In this document: piece after piece, positions 44,519 through 54,831 of the stretch | Numbering within the stretch: position 1 is the first letter of the stretch | Layout: the number at the start of each line of letters is the position of its first letter | DNA from: Porphyra umbilicalis | Lineage: Eukaryota > Rhodophyta > Bangiophyceae > Bangiales > Bangiaceae | Assembly (NCBI GenBank): GCA_002049455.2 | Contig: KV918871.1 | Coordinates: forward strand, 124,001 to 188,000 | Reading direction: 5' to 3' | Length of the DNA stretch: 64,000 bases | The notes under the pieces: generated by a model | Seen by the model: the letters and a program-made list of their open reading frames with translations, nothing else | The model's database searches: none | Told to the model about the DNA's origin: nothing | Translations under genes and position numbers: made by a program

Positions 44519-45992
44519 GCGCAGTGGGGCTCGTTGCAGGATCCACGACGAGGCCCTTTTTCCCCCCCGATCGCTCGTTTTTGCTCGTTGACGAGGGTAC
44601 TTTTCTCGTCAAAACCTCGTCACTCGGTCATGATATGCCTGATCGAGATTCTCGACTTCGACTATAATAGCTGTTGGGCTCTAATAGAGGTCATTTTAAG
44701 TGCCCCGAAGTCCTGGCAAGTAGATAATAGAGAGCTACGCGCAAGTTGCGAAAAGTTTTACAAGAGCCCCACAAGTAGGAGCAAAACAGACTCAAGTGCA
44801 GCCCGATGACTCACACAACAGCGCATGATTCGGCCGCACATGGCTTCCTCCTTGTTTTCCCGCCAATCCGCAGCGCGGTGGTTGGGTGCCACAAACAACC
44901 ATCGCGGCTAACAAAAGGTACATGTTGCATTGCCTCAGAAGTATCACCGAGTGCTTTTACAACACTCCCTCCCCCCCCGCCTACGCCGAATACGGTGACG
45001 ACGCCAACACGGGGACCCTGCCCTCGTGGGCGGCCGTGCGGCGTGCCATGGACGAACCCACTCATCCGCACGCGTCTCAAAGCGGCAACTATCGCCTCTG
45101 CCCCCCGTTCGACTACCAACCGGGCAGACCCGGGCACCGCGGACAGCCCCGGTGCTGGTCGCGACCTCGTGCCCCCGGGGTCCAGCATCTCCCCGTTCTC
45201 CTAAGACTGTGGCACCCTCGTCAGCCGGCAATACCTGCCAATGGCTGCGGAAGGAACTCCTACAGAACGAGCAGCGGCAGCCGCATGGAGGCATTGCGCT
45301 CCACATAGACTTGACTCGCCCAACGAAGGCGGTGGGAACGCGTGGAATTCGCGGATTCAGCCGGGGTCACGAGCGGATCGGAACGCGCTCTCAGCCCCGT
45401 TCTTGGACGTCGGCGACTGGCGTCGTTCGGCTTCGGATGCATCCCGCTTCAGCTCGGTGGATCTGACTGATTAATTTCCTAGTTCAGTTGTGTTTCCATT
45501 CTTTTACTCTTCAGATCCATAACAGCTGGCATCCACGATGGGCGTATCAATTCCGTATTTCTCTCTTGAATCCGCGCGCAACTTGCACGGACAGTCGTCT
45601 TTGCAGTATCTCCGCACCCTGTGAGCGACTTAATATGAGCGCTTGCTACCAGCGGGGATTAAGAGCTCAACGAGCTTCATGTTCAAACTTCGTTGCGACC
45701 GTTCTCGCTGGCTCGATGAGGCCTTGTTGTCCCTTGTTACCTTCCTCATGCTCCATCTCACACCATGCTGTTCTACATCACTTGAAGGCGCTCTCCGTGA
45801 CGGTCCTGGAGCACCCAAGAACAGTGTGAAAAATGCAAATACGTAGCCACAGACAAGCAGAATATGGAATTCGACGAGAAAAGCTCTCACAAGGGCATTC
45901 AAGGGGGGTTTTTCGCCAGCTTGACGGGTTTCTCGTCGCCGAATCGAGAAAAAAGGGCCTCGTCGTGGATCCTGCAACGAGCCCCACTGCGC
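44519..45992. mobile_element. 1.47-kb TIR element just upstream of the BPNT-kinase gene
   Basis: A 43-bp end starting GCGCAGTGGGGCTCGTTGCA lies at 44519-44561 and inverted at 45950-45992, essentially identical. Inner sequence continues with weaker inverted similarity (CTCGTT/TTCTCGTC motifs). The interior has frames such as 45241-45474 but no transposase. The right end is about 90 bp before the proposed start of the nucleotidase-kinase gene, so it may supply or disturb that promoter. No target duplication was found. Confidence 0.65.
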
Positions 45993-46078
45993 AGCTGCCG
46001 CAGGGATGCCCCACGCGCGGGCGCCGCGTCCTCCCCAAGCGCCCCCACGTCGCCCGCCGACGATGCCCGGCCGCCTCA

Positions 46079-49013
46079 ATGGCCGCCTTTGCCATCCCCC
46101 CGGCGCTGCCGCGACGTCGCCCGCCTGGCGCGGCGCCCCTCCCCCCCCTTGGCCCGCTGCCCGGCCGTGGCAAACCCCCCCCGCGCCCCCTCCCCCCCCC
46201 CCCCCCGCCCGCCTGCAGACCGTTGCGGCGATGCCCCCCCCCCCCCCCCCCACGCGGCCGCGGCGGCGGCGGCGGCAGACGCGGCCGCCGCCGCCGCCGC
46301 CAATGGCGGGCCGACCGGGCACGCGACCCCCCCCCCCCCCCCCACTCCCCCACGGTCGACGTCGGTTGCCTCCTCGGCGCCGCCGCCGACGCTGTCCGCC
46401 GCGCCATGTCTGTCATCCAGCGCGTGCAAGCCGCCCGCGCCGCGGGCGGCGGCGGCACCGCGGGCCTCGGCGTGCAGTATAAGGCGGTGGGGGACCCCCG
46501 GTCGGCGCTGACGGTGGCGGATACGGCCGCGCAGCGGGCGATGCTCGGGCCGCTGCGGGCGGCCTTTCCGGGCATTGCCATTGTCGCCGAAGAGGAGGAG
46601 GAGGAGGGGGAGGAGGGCGGCGGTGACGCCGATGCGGCGGCGGCCGCTGTCGCTGCCGCGGGGGCGGGGGCGGGGGCAGGGGCGCCCCCCGCCCCGCCGC
46701 TGTCGACCGAGACGCCCGGCGGGTTGTCGACCCCCCCGGGTCTGTCGCGGGTCCCCCTCCCCGACGTGTGCCTCTTTATCGACCCCGTCGACGGGACGGG
46801 CGAGTTTGTCGCCGGCCGCCTCGCGTCGGTGCAAGTCCTCCTCGGCATTTCTGTCGGCGGCCGCGCCGTCGCGGGCGCCATTGGCCTCCCCTTTCACGAC
46901 GGCGCGCCGGTGGTGCTGGCGCTCGTCGGCGCCGGCGTCGTCGGCTTGCCGCCCGCGTCCCCCCCGCCGACGCCCGCCGACGGCCTGGTGTGTACCGGCT
47001 CGGCCGCCCCCACCCACCCGGTGCTGCGCGCCGTCACCGCCACCATCGGCGCGGATACATTGCGCCCGCTGGGCGGGGCGGGGTCCAAACTCCTCGCCGT
47101 CGCGACCGGCACCGCCCACGTGGGCGTCCTCAACTTGTCGTCGTGCGTGTGGGACACGGCCGCGCACGCGGCGCTGCTGACGGCCGTCGGCGGGGAGCTC
47201 ACAGACCTCTTTGGCAACCGCCTCGTGCACCGCGTCGGCGGGCGCGTCGACCACCGGTACGGGCTGCTCGCGACGGGGGGGGGTACGCGGCCGTGGCGGG
47301 GCGGAGCCACGGTGCGCTCGCCGCGGCCATTCGCGCGGCGGGGGTGGCCGATCCGCTGCTCGGCGCGGTGGGCGTTGTCGGGCGCCCCCCGCTGGGCGAG
47401 GGGGGGGGGGGGAGGGGGGGGGGCACGCGTCGGATATCGCGCGGGACCTCGACGGCGAGCCGCTGACCGCCGACGGGCTGTCGGCGGCGCTAACGGGGGT
47501 GCCGGGGCGCGTCGCGACGTACGCCGCCCCGGAATCGACGGCGGTGCGCTACTTGATGAGCGACGCGGTGCGGCTGGTGTTGACGCCGACCCCCAACGGC
47601 GGCGGCGGCGGCAACGGGCGCGGCGACGGCGGCGGCGGCGGCAACCTCCCCCGCAGCGTCTTTTACAAGCGCGTCGTGATGGCCGACTTGCCGCACGTGC
47701 GCCTCAAGGCGGCGACGGCGCCGTACAAGCTCGCGCGCGACATCCGCTCCTACGCCACCGAGGCGGCCTTCCTCACCTCCCCCGCCGCGCGGCGGCTGGG
47801 CGCGCCGGGGGGGGGGGTGCGCCTCGCGGCCGCCTACCACGTCGAAACGACGCTCGGCGCGCGCGCCGCGGGGGCGGTGACGGGGAGCCCCGCTGACGCG
47901 GGAGCGGCCGCCGCCGCCGCCGCCGCCGCTGCCGCCGCCGCCGCGTCGGCGTCATCGACCCCCCCCCCCTGGACGACTGCCGGTGGGCGCTGCTGCTCGC
48001 CGACTTTTCCCCCGCCGACGGGTGGGCGCAGGCGGGCCTCCTCGACGCGCCCCGCACGGGCGCGGTGTTGTCCCTCCTCGCACGCTTGCACGCGGCCTGC
48101 TGGGTGGCGCCCCGCCCGGCGGACAGCGGCGGCGGCGGCGGCGGGGGGGGTGCGGGGCGGGATCCCCCCCACCGCCCCGACCACGGCCTCGACGGGCGGG
48201 TGTGGGAGGTCGGCACCTACTGGGCGCCCGGCCGCCAAGCGCCCGTGACGCGCGCGTCGCTCGACGACGCGTGGGCGGCGACGGCCGCCCGCTGGGAGGC
48301 GGCGGCGACGCCGCTGTGGGCGGCCGTGCCGGCGGGCACACGCCTGCGAACGGGCGCGTACGGGCGCGCGCTGGCCGATGTGGCCGCCGAGGTGGCTGAC
48401 GCGGTGCACGGGGGGGGGGGGCGCGCTGCTTGTTGCACGGGGATGCCAAGGCGGCCAATTTCTTCTTCCGCCGGGCACGGGTCGCAGCGGGCGGCGTCGA
48501 CGGCGGCAGTGACGGCGTCGGCGTCGGCGGCGGCGACGGCGGCGACGGCGGTGTCGTTGGCGACGACACCGCCCCCCTGACGTGGGCGTCATTGACTGGC
48601 AGTGGACGGGGTGGGGCCACCCCGCCACGGACGTGGCCTACTGCCTCGCCACGTCGGCCGCGTCGGCGTGCCTCTCGGTCGACGGCGCCTCCGAGGCCGC
48701 CTGGCTCCGCCACTACCACGCCGCGCTCGTCGACGCGCTCGTTGGCGGCGGCGTGGCTGCCGACGCGGCGTCGGCGGCGGCGCTGCTGCCGCTGCCCGAC
48801 CTCACCGCCGCGTACGAGGCGGCGCTGCTCGACGTGGCGGTGCTCGTCGTGTCGTACCACTGGCACCGCATCGCCGCGTCGCCGGCCGTGTTGGCGGCCC
48901 GGGCGGGCATGACGGGGAGCAACGCGTACAATAAGAGCGTGTGGCACGCGCGCTGGCTCGTCGCCCGCACGGCCGTGTTGCTGGACCGGCGGGGGGTGGA
49001 CGGCGCGGCGTGA
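46079..49013 (+). CDS. Fusion: bisphosphate nucleotidase-like + CHK/APH-type kinase
   Basis: N-terminal domain of the BPNT/inositol monophosphatase superfamily: AAADAVRRAM, KAVGDPRSALTVADTAAQ, acidic metal site IVAEEEEE, FIDPVDGTGEFVAG (about 46775-46815), SSCVWDTAAHAAL (about 47140) and GGELTDLFGN. Known relatives dephosphorylate PAP or inositol phosphates with Mg2+. C-terminal domain of CHK/aminoglycoside-phosphotransferase type: YKRVVMADLPHVRLKAATAP, WALLLADFSPADGWAQAGLL, LLARLHAACW, catalytic LLHGDAKAANFFF (48430) and IDWQWTGWGHPATDVAY (about 48591), ending near 49013. The frame steps by -1 near 47275-47283, 47400-47422, 47905-47969, 48411-48420 and 48572-48577, each within a G, C or GCC run, so missing bases in the assembly are more likely than true breaks. 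N-terminal frame and start (46079) are uncertain because of further C runs at 46185-46345. Confidence 0.75.
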
Positions 49014-50064
49014 GGGCGCGGGTGTCGGCGCGTGGTGGGGGTAGGGTGCGCCGTGGAAGGGTTGGCCCTGGACCCCTGAAAAACGGGTGTCTATTCCAGG
49101 TGCGTCCGTTGGGTGGCCATCCACAGAGGTAGTGTCAGTGCCGCTCGACCGCTCGCGCGCCGCCCCGCGTGTCCTTCAATGCCGCTCTGCTGCATCCGTG
49201 TGGCAGGGGAGACCGGTTTGAGGACGGGCGGTCAAGAACACAAAACAATGCCACGCGAGGCAACGCGCGCAGCATGGGGCTTACCGCAATGACCACCACC
49301 ACCTCGTCCTCTGGACCCCCCACGCCGCCCGCCTTGACGCAGCCGCCCCCCATAGCATAGTGCCCGTCTTGCCGGGCGAGCGGGTAACTGCCACACGGGC
49401 AGTCCGGCCAGCAGCGCCTGTGACCGAGCCATCCGTGCAGCCGCATCGGAAATGTTCACAGACACGACCCCCGTCGTGGTGTCCACCGTCACCAGCAAAA
49501 CAGGCGCTGCGTCAAGCGGGGGCGGGTGGGGTGCTGCAGCACCCCGGCACCCAGCTGCATCTGCACTGAGCACCTCGTGCCACGAGGTGCACTGCGCTGG
49601 TATGGACGTGGGAGGGGACCGGCCTGGGAGAGAAGACGCGAGTGACACGTGGCCGATCGACTTTACTCGCTAGGATTCCTCCTTACTGACTTGTAGACCC
49701 CCTGTTCGACAGCCAACGAGCTCGGGAGTGGTGTCAGTTCGGACCGGGAACTTCGCCGCTGTGCTCCGCGACTTGGTCGTCAGCGCCTCTGTCCGGCGCG
49801 GCTCTTTCGTCCCCTGTGCTCGTGGGCTCACCCCGTCCCACTCCTGCTGCCGCCACATCCATTCATGCTCCTGCCACCCAAGCTTATTTTGGCCTCTCCG
49901 AATCCCTTCGTATCACGTTTTTTGGCCCTCGTCACCGCCCCTTTTGCCTCACCTCCGCCTCCGTGCGCCGACGCGTCAGCGTATCCCTGCGGGCCTGCTC
50001 CTGGTCCGTGGTCCCTCCCGCCGGTCCCACACGCCCCATCGTAGACGCTTTCCTTCCCCTCACC
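49014..50064. other. intergenic; 5' flank of SPCS3 gene
   Basis: No gene recognised. The last 150-200 bp are pyrimidine-rich and probably the promoter and 5' UTR of the downstream gene. Confidence 0.4.
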
Positions 50065-50877
50065 ATGCACTCTGCTGGAACTCGAGCGTCCATCCTATCC
50101 TCCTATGCCATTGGCGGGGTGTTTTTGCTGGCCATCGCCATTGCCGTGGCGCCGACGCTGTATGCGCCGCGCCTCCCTGACGTGAGCGTGCGGGTCAACT
50201 CGCTAGCTTTTTTGTACGTTTGTACGGACATGTTGGGGAGATTGGCTGATGTGAATGGGGTTGGGGGGGAGACAGGGCGGCACAAGGTGGGTAGTCCGGG
50301 ACGCCTCGCTGCCCACTGCGGTTCCGTTGTGGCGTTGCGGGCGGTACCTGGCATGCGCTGGTGCATACGGCGGGTGCACGAGGTGCTGGGGACTCACACT
50401 GTGCACGCTGTTTGTCGTAAATATCTTTGCTCTCCCCTGCCTCTGCTGTTAATGCCGTGTCTTGTCCGACTGCCTCGCGCACCCCCTCTGCTCTCACCCG
50501 CGAGTAGGCGTTACCTCCCCGCGGAGGAGTGCGACCAGGCGTACATCGCGCTGGACATCAACGCGGATCTCCGCCCCCTCTTCCACACCAACACCAAGCA
50601 CGTCTACGCCTACGTTACTGCCGCGTACGCCAATTCGACGACGCACGTGCGCAACGAGGTGGTGGTGTGGGACCGCATGATCAGCAGCCGCGAAGCCGCA
50701 GACGTCAAGGTCGCCAAGGGCTGGGTCAAGTACAGCCTCAAAGACTGGGGCGTGGGGCTGCGTGGAGCTCCCGTGCGCCTGTGGCTGCGGTGGAGTTTGA
50801 TGCCCCGCATCGGAGGGCTTGCGTACGGCGGCATTGAGGGGGAGCCCTATACAATGCCAGTCGAGTACACGCAATGA
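50065..50877 (+). CDS. SPCS3: Signal peptidase complex subunit 3 (SPC22/23)
   Basis: Exons 50065-50213 and 50508-50877 give 172 residues, close to the family's usual 180. The donor GTACGT at 50214 and the acceptor ending at 50507 agree in phase (TT|G codon). The N-terminus has one membrane span at about residues 13-33 (YAIGGVFLLAIAIAVAP). Then VSVRVNS precedes the lumenal beta-rich domain: IALDINADLRPLFHTNTKHV, then YAYVTAAYA, RNEVVVWDRMI, VKYSLKDWG, GAPVRLWLRWSLMPRIG. This order matches SPC22/23 (DITADL, FLYLSAEY, NQVVLWDKI). It is a non-catalytic but essential type II membrane subunit of the ER signal peptidase. It converges with the UBE2M gene, 324 bp away. The 294-nt intron is a multiple of three and has no in-frame stop. 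Confidence 0.9.
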   Translation: MHSAGTRASILSSYAIGGVFLLAIAIAVAPTLYAPRLPDVSVRVNSLAFLYVCTDMLGRLADVNGVGGETGRHKVGSPGRLAAHCGSVVALRAVPGMRWCIRRVHEVLGTHTVHAVCRKYLCSPLPLLLMPCLVRLPRAPPLLSPASRRYLPAEECDQAYIALDINADLRPLFHTNTKHVYAYVTAAYANSTTHVRNEVVVWDRMISSREAADVKVAKGWVKYSLKDWGVGLRGAPVRLWLRWSLMPRIGGLAYGGIEGEPYTMPVEYTQ

Positions 50878-51201
50878 GTGGCGAGCCCATGGGGGGGAGG
50901 GGTGCGTCGGGCACAGGGGTGTCCTCAACGTTCAACCGGCGCGAGGGACCTATGACACGGAATTCTAAGGAGCAATCTGAAAAGAAGAACTGCAGCTGAG
51001 CTCGCCACAGCCCGAAGGTGACCATTGGCAAGGCACCTCCACAGACGCTGCGTCTCGTACATGTACACAAACAAAAGAACAGACCACCCAGCCAAGCGCC
51101 CAAAACGTTGACTCACCCCCCCCCCAAAAAAGAGACAATGCAACAGTACAGAACAGTGGCAGCGAGGAAGAGAAAAAGGAGACAAGGGGAGAAGTCGCAC
51201 C

Positions 51202-52110
51202 TTAGACGACCTTATCAAAGCGCACTCCCCCCACGTAGCCGCCCCTCAAGCTCGTCCTCACCTGCCGCTCCCATGACGCGCCCCCCACCTTGAGCGCCTC
51301 GGCGGCCTCTGAGTTGAGCGGGTCATCCGCGTTCGGCTCCAGAAACAGCAGCTGCAGGCCGTACATTACCGCCGACAGCGTCAGCACCGGCTTCCAATCC
51401 TGCCGCAGGATGTTGAGGCAGACGTGGCCCTCCAGGTCAATGTTGGGGTGGAACACCTTGGTGTCGCAGTGCACTTTGGGCGGCGAGTGCGGGTACCCAT
51501 CGGGGATCGTGATGGTGAACTTGAACGTTCCGGGGTAGTACGGGCCCTCGGGGGGGGAAAGCGAAAGCGCCAGGTGCATCATGTCCGACGCGCCGTTGGG
51601 GAAGGAGAGGGACATGGACGGCGGCATATCAATATCGGTGATATCTATCGAAGCCCATAAAAGGAAGAGGGTAAGGAGATTCATGACGAGGAGCGCGAGG
51701 CAAGTCGAAAGACGGCAAGTCAAGCCAGGGGAAGAAGGAAACAGGACAGCAGGACAAGCAAAGCCATCGAGCAATTCGAGAAGGAGGTTAGTCGTCGAGA
51801 ACGAAAGCGACACAGACGAGCACGACCAAACCGTCTGATGTATGCCCTACACAGCCTCTCGCGGCCGCATGCATTTGAGAGGCAGAGGCACATGTCCGAC
51901 CTAGAGTGCTACCGACTGCTCCGCGCCAGTACCCCACGGCGCCGACGCCAGCCAACTGCAACCGATGTCGTCCAGCCACACTTAGTCAATAAACATACCC
52001 TTTTGGGCCCGTAGCTGACCAGCGCGGAGGCGTCGAGCGGGCGCCGCCCCCCCCGCTGCGGCGGCGCCGCTCTTGTCCTTGTCCTTGGACTGCTGCTTGA
52101 GGGAGAACAT
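51202..52110 (-). CDS. UBE2M: NEDD8-conjugating enzyme UBC12/UBE2M
   Basis: Two exons on the minus strand: 52110-51999 and 51644-51202, joined across a 354-bp intron (GTATGT donor, GATAG acceptor) in phase, giving 184 residues against 183 in human. The N-terminus MFSLKQQSKDKDKSG matches the UBC12-specific extension that docks on the NEDD8 E1, and LRAQKDI is the start of the E2 core. The core contains IPDGYPHSPPKVHCDTKVF, HPNIDLEG and VCLNILRQDWKPVL with the catalytic Cys at residue 113, then GLQLLFLEPNADDPLN and RGGYVGG. It transfers NEDD8 to cullins, activating CRL ubiquitin ligases. The start is fixed by the conserved MFSLKQQ. A longer single-frame start inside the intron was rejected. Confidence 0.95.
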
Positions 52111-53041
52111 GCTGCCGCGATGTCACACGCCTCCACAGGCGCAGGCGAGTTGTAAAACGTAGCCCGTTTGGATACAGTCGGGTGGGCGGTGCAGGGAGGA
52201 AGCACCTACGAGCAGGAGGACTCGGTGCGGATGACGAGGCCCTCTGCAGCCGCGTCGTTCAGACCGGCGGTCGTCACTTGAAAAGTGGAAGCCGGTCGTA
52301 GTGCCCCCTGCTTCTGCTGCAAAAAAAAATTACATGGGGGCCACAATTGACAAAAGAGAACTGTTCTCTGTCGTCAAGAAGCCTGGGGAAGTAATTAAAT
52401 AAACCTCTACGTTCAGCTCGAATGGATACTTCTTCGAACTACGAAAGTACATTTGCTCCGCGCCTGCCTGAAAAGCTACTGAGCGCAGGTCCAGCACCGC
52501 TCGTTCCTACGACCTGGTGAGCGACGCAAACACCGCGTTCACACGATTAACGCGGCTGAAGTATATTCATGTAGCGGCGAAGAGGGCAGTGACTGTGTTG
52601 AGTGACGTCTCGGGCAACATGCCCTTCAGTACTCAAAGAGAAGGCAGGAAGGAACAGCAGAGGCACTCACTACGAACTCTCGTTATAGAGCTGTAGTTGT
52701 TTTTTGACGACGTCTTCTAGGACGATCGGCATGTGCTCCACACTACTGAGAGTCACTCAGGTACAGTGGCATTCTGAAACAGAGTGATGCCAAAATGGGA
52801 TAGGGAGAGACGGCAAGGACCATGAAGCGGTGGATGAGCTCCAGTTGTAGCAACGCTCACTCACTCCATGCTCATCATCGGTACTCCACTGTCCAAAGTA
52901 GCCCGGGGTTGCTCTTTTCTCTCTCTCACCTCCGCGCGTCAAGCCTTCCACGGCTGATGGTCTCAGGCCCGTTCGCAGACTCGCATAACGCTGGTTCGCA
53001 TAAACATACCGCCGCCCTGATTGGCCAATCACGGATCAGGA
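52111..53041. other. 5' flank of UBE2M, no gene seen
   Basis: The first 100-150 bp would be UBE2M 5' UTR and promoter (no clear TATA). The rest, to 53041, has no supportable gene or RNA. Confidence 0.4.
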
Positions 53042-53098
53042 GTTATATAACGTTATGACATACGCGAGCGGCTCACGTATGTCATAACGTTATATAAC
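53042..53098. repeat. perfect 23-bp hairpin, 11-nt loop
   Basis: Arms 53042-53064 and 53076-53098 are exact reverse complements; each contains the smaller palindrome TTATATAACGTTATA-like core. AT-rich in a GC-rich setting. It could be a cruciform, a transcription end signal or a small foldback element. Confidence 0.9.
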
Positions 53099-53307
53099 GT
53101 TATACAAGTCCGATTCTGCGCACATTTGGTCAACCGATTACATGAGGAAATCTGTACTGGCGTCAGTTCGGGTGTCCGCTCGGACGATCCAACAACCGCA
53201 TTCGTCTGGCACGGACCTCACCGCGTCATCACACCGCTTCCCGCACCGACCACCTAACCGAACCACCACCCCAATCGTTGCTGTGCCACGCTCCCATCTT
53301 TTCCAGC

Positions 53308-53436
53308 ATGACCTCTCGAGTCACTTTTAAGCACCTCAAGGAGGAGCTGCGACGCCGAGGCCTGCCAATTCATGGCGCCAAAAACGCTTTGTTGGAGCGC
53401 TGTCGTACGAATGGCGTCTCGCCACTGTCAGTGTAG
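53308..53436 (+). CDS. Short SAP-domain frame (42 residues)
   Basis: ATG 53308 opens a 42-codon frame: MTSRVTFKHLKEELRRRGLP, then GAKNALLERCRTNG. This is the SAP helix-extension-helix pattern (LK..L..RGLP..G.K..LL.R), a DNA-binding motif of about 35 residues. The frame ends soon after the motif, so it is either a lone SAP micro-protein, a first exon, or a fragment. It lies upstream of the second Harbinger locus and may belong to it. Confidence 0.5.
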   Translation: MTSRVTFKHLKEELRRRGLPIHGAKNALLERCRTNGVSPLSV

Positions 53437-53946
53437 CTCCCGCCGCCGAAATATCGAAGCGCATCGCGATCCACACATCGGGTGGCACGCCGAGCCGAGA
53501 AAGGCGCGGCCACAAATTGTCAACGAGGTCAAAAAAAGCGCCAAGGGGCATGCGCATAGCTCGATGAAATTTGCGCCCGTGCCTTGATTATACATACATC
53601 AGAAAAAGAGACACGGGCGGGGGTGTGGTACCGGGAAGGGAAAACAATGCCTCTCTGGGCATACACGGCGCCTCCTACCGTGGTGACAAACTGACCATGG
53701 CGCAGGATGGAGGCAGGGTCCATGGCGACAAGCGGGGGAAGGGGGGTCCACTCGGGCGGGAGCACCTGGTGGGGACCAAACATGTGGGGTGAGGGGCAGG
53801 GAGTGCGTTGCAACCTGAATGGGCGCCGACCGACTGCTCTGCCGAGCGATTCTCTGACCTCCGCCGTTCGCTTCACCCACTCTTTTCTCTGGTTTTCTTT
53901 CACAGCAGAAAGCGCTACGACCACAACAAGCACGTGCACGCGCCGC

Positions 53947-54075
53947 CGGTGAGGGGCGGGGTGAGTTCATCAAGTGACGCCGGTCGGGGGGCGGGGTGCG
54001 TTTATCACGCGACGCCGGTGGTGGGGCGGGGTGCAGTCATCACGCGACGCCGGTCGAGTGGCGGGGTGCGTTCAT
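53947..54075. repeat. 35-bp minisatellite, about 3.5 copies
   Basis: GCGGGGTG recurs at exactly 35-bp steps (53956, 53991, 54026, 54061), with CATCACGCGACGCCGGT between. The copies differ at a few positions. Confidence 0.9.
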
Positions 54076-54831
54076 TGAAGCCATGCACACACAGCACAAT
54101 GAGCGCACATCGTGAGCGGGTCAGTACATGATTGGGGGGGACATCGTGGTTGCGCGTCCAACGTGCAGTTGTCAGCTGTCCGACTCACGCACGCAAGCTC
54201 GCCACTCCCGTCAGTTTCCAACTCCTTTGTTTTCTATTTTTCTTTCCTTTCGTCTGGTACCTGCACGGTCGCGCCAGGCCCCTGACATATATCCGTGCAA
54301 GCACAAGCAGGGTTTATTTATCCCTCCCGCACAACGCACCGTCTATGAATCGGACTTGCCACACACCCGCAGGACCGATTTGCTTCCGCCCTTTTGCTCC
54401 CGCCCATCTGCCTTACCACAGTGAGCCCTGGTGGATGCGAGGCACGGCCTCGGTGGGGCGCCGTCGCGGGTGTTTTCTAGGGCACGTGCGGTTGAGAGGT
54501 TCTACGGGCAGGGCGGTAGGGGAGTGCCTCGAGGCTGGCGCCGACCGCACTGCTGTCGGACACCTTTCCGCCCTCCCCCGTTGACTGAGGCACGAGCCGC
54601 CGGCCCCGCCGGCCGGGCTGCTCAAGCACCATGTCGGTAGGGGGGGCGGCGCCGGCGGTAGCTCGCAGTGGTGCGGCCCTGACCGGAGAGGGGGAGGGGG
54701 GGGGGGGGGATGCCGCGTGGCCGTTGCTCCAACCGCCGTACCCGCTGCTGCACCAGCACAACATGCACACGAGATGGGCGGGGGGGGTTGTTGGGACGAG
54801 CGATTGAGAACCCGCCGGTGTCCAGTCACCC

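Noticed and set aside
46079-49013. Calling the nucleotidase-kinase gene a pseudogene
   Set aside because: All frame steps have the same sign and sit in homopolymer or GCC runs, and motifs remain intact on both sides, which fits missing bases better than decay.
49816-50877. Unspliced 353-residue version of SPCS3
   Set aside because: The family is about 180 residues; the insertion corresponds to a phase-consistent GT..AG intron, and the upstream part before ATG 50065 has no family similarity.
51202-51813. Single-exon version of UBC12 starting at 51813
   Set aside because: Its first 56 residues come from the intron and do not fit the family; splicing to the exon at 51999-52110 restores the conserved N-terminus and the exact family length.
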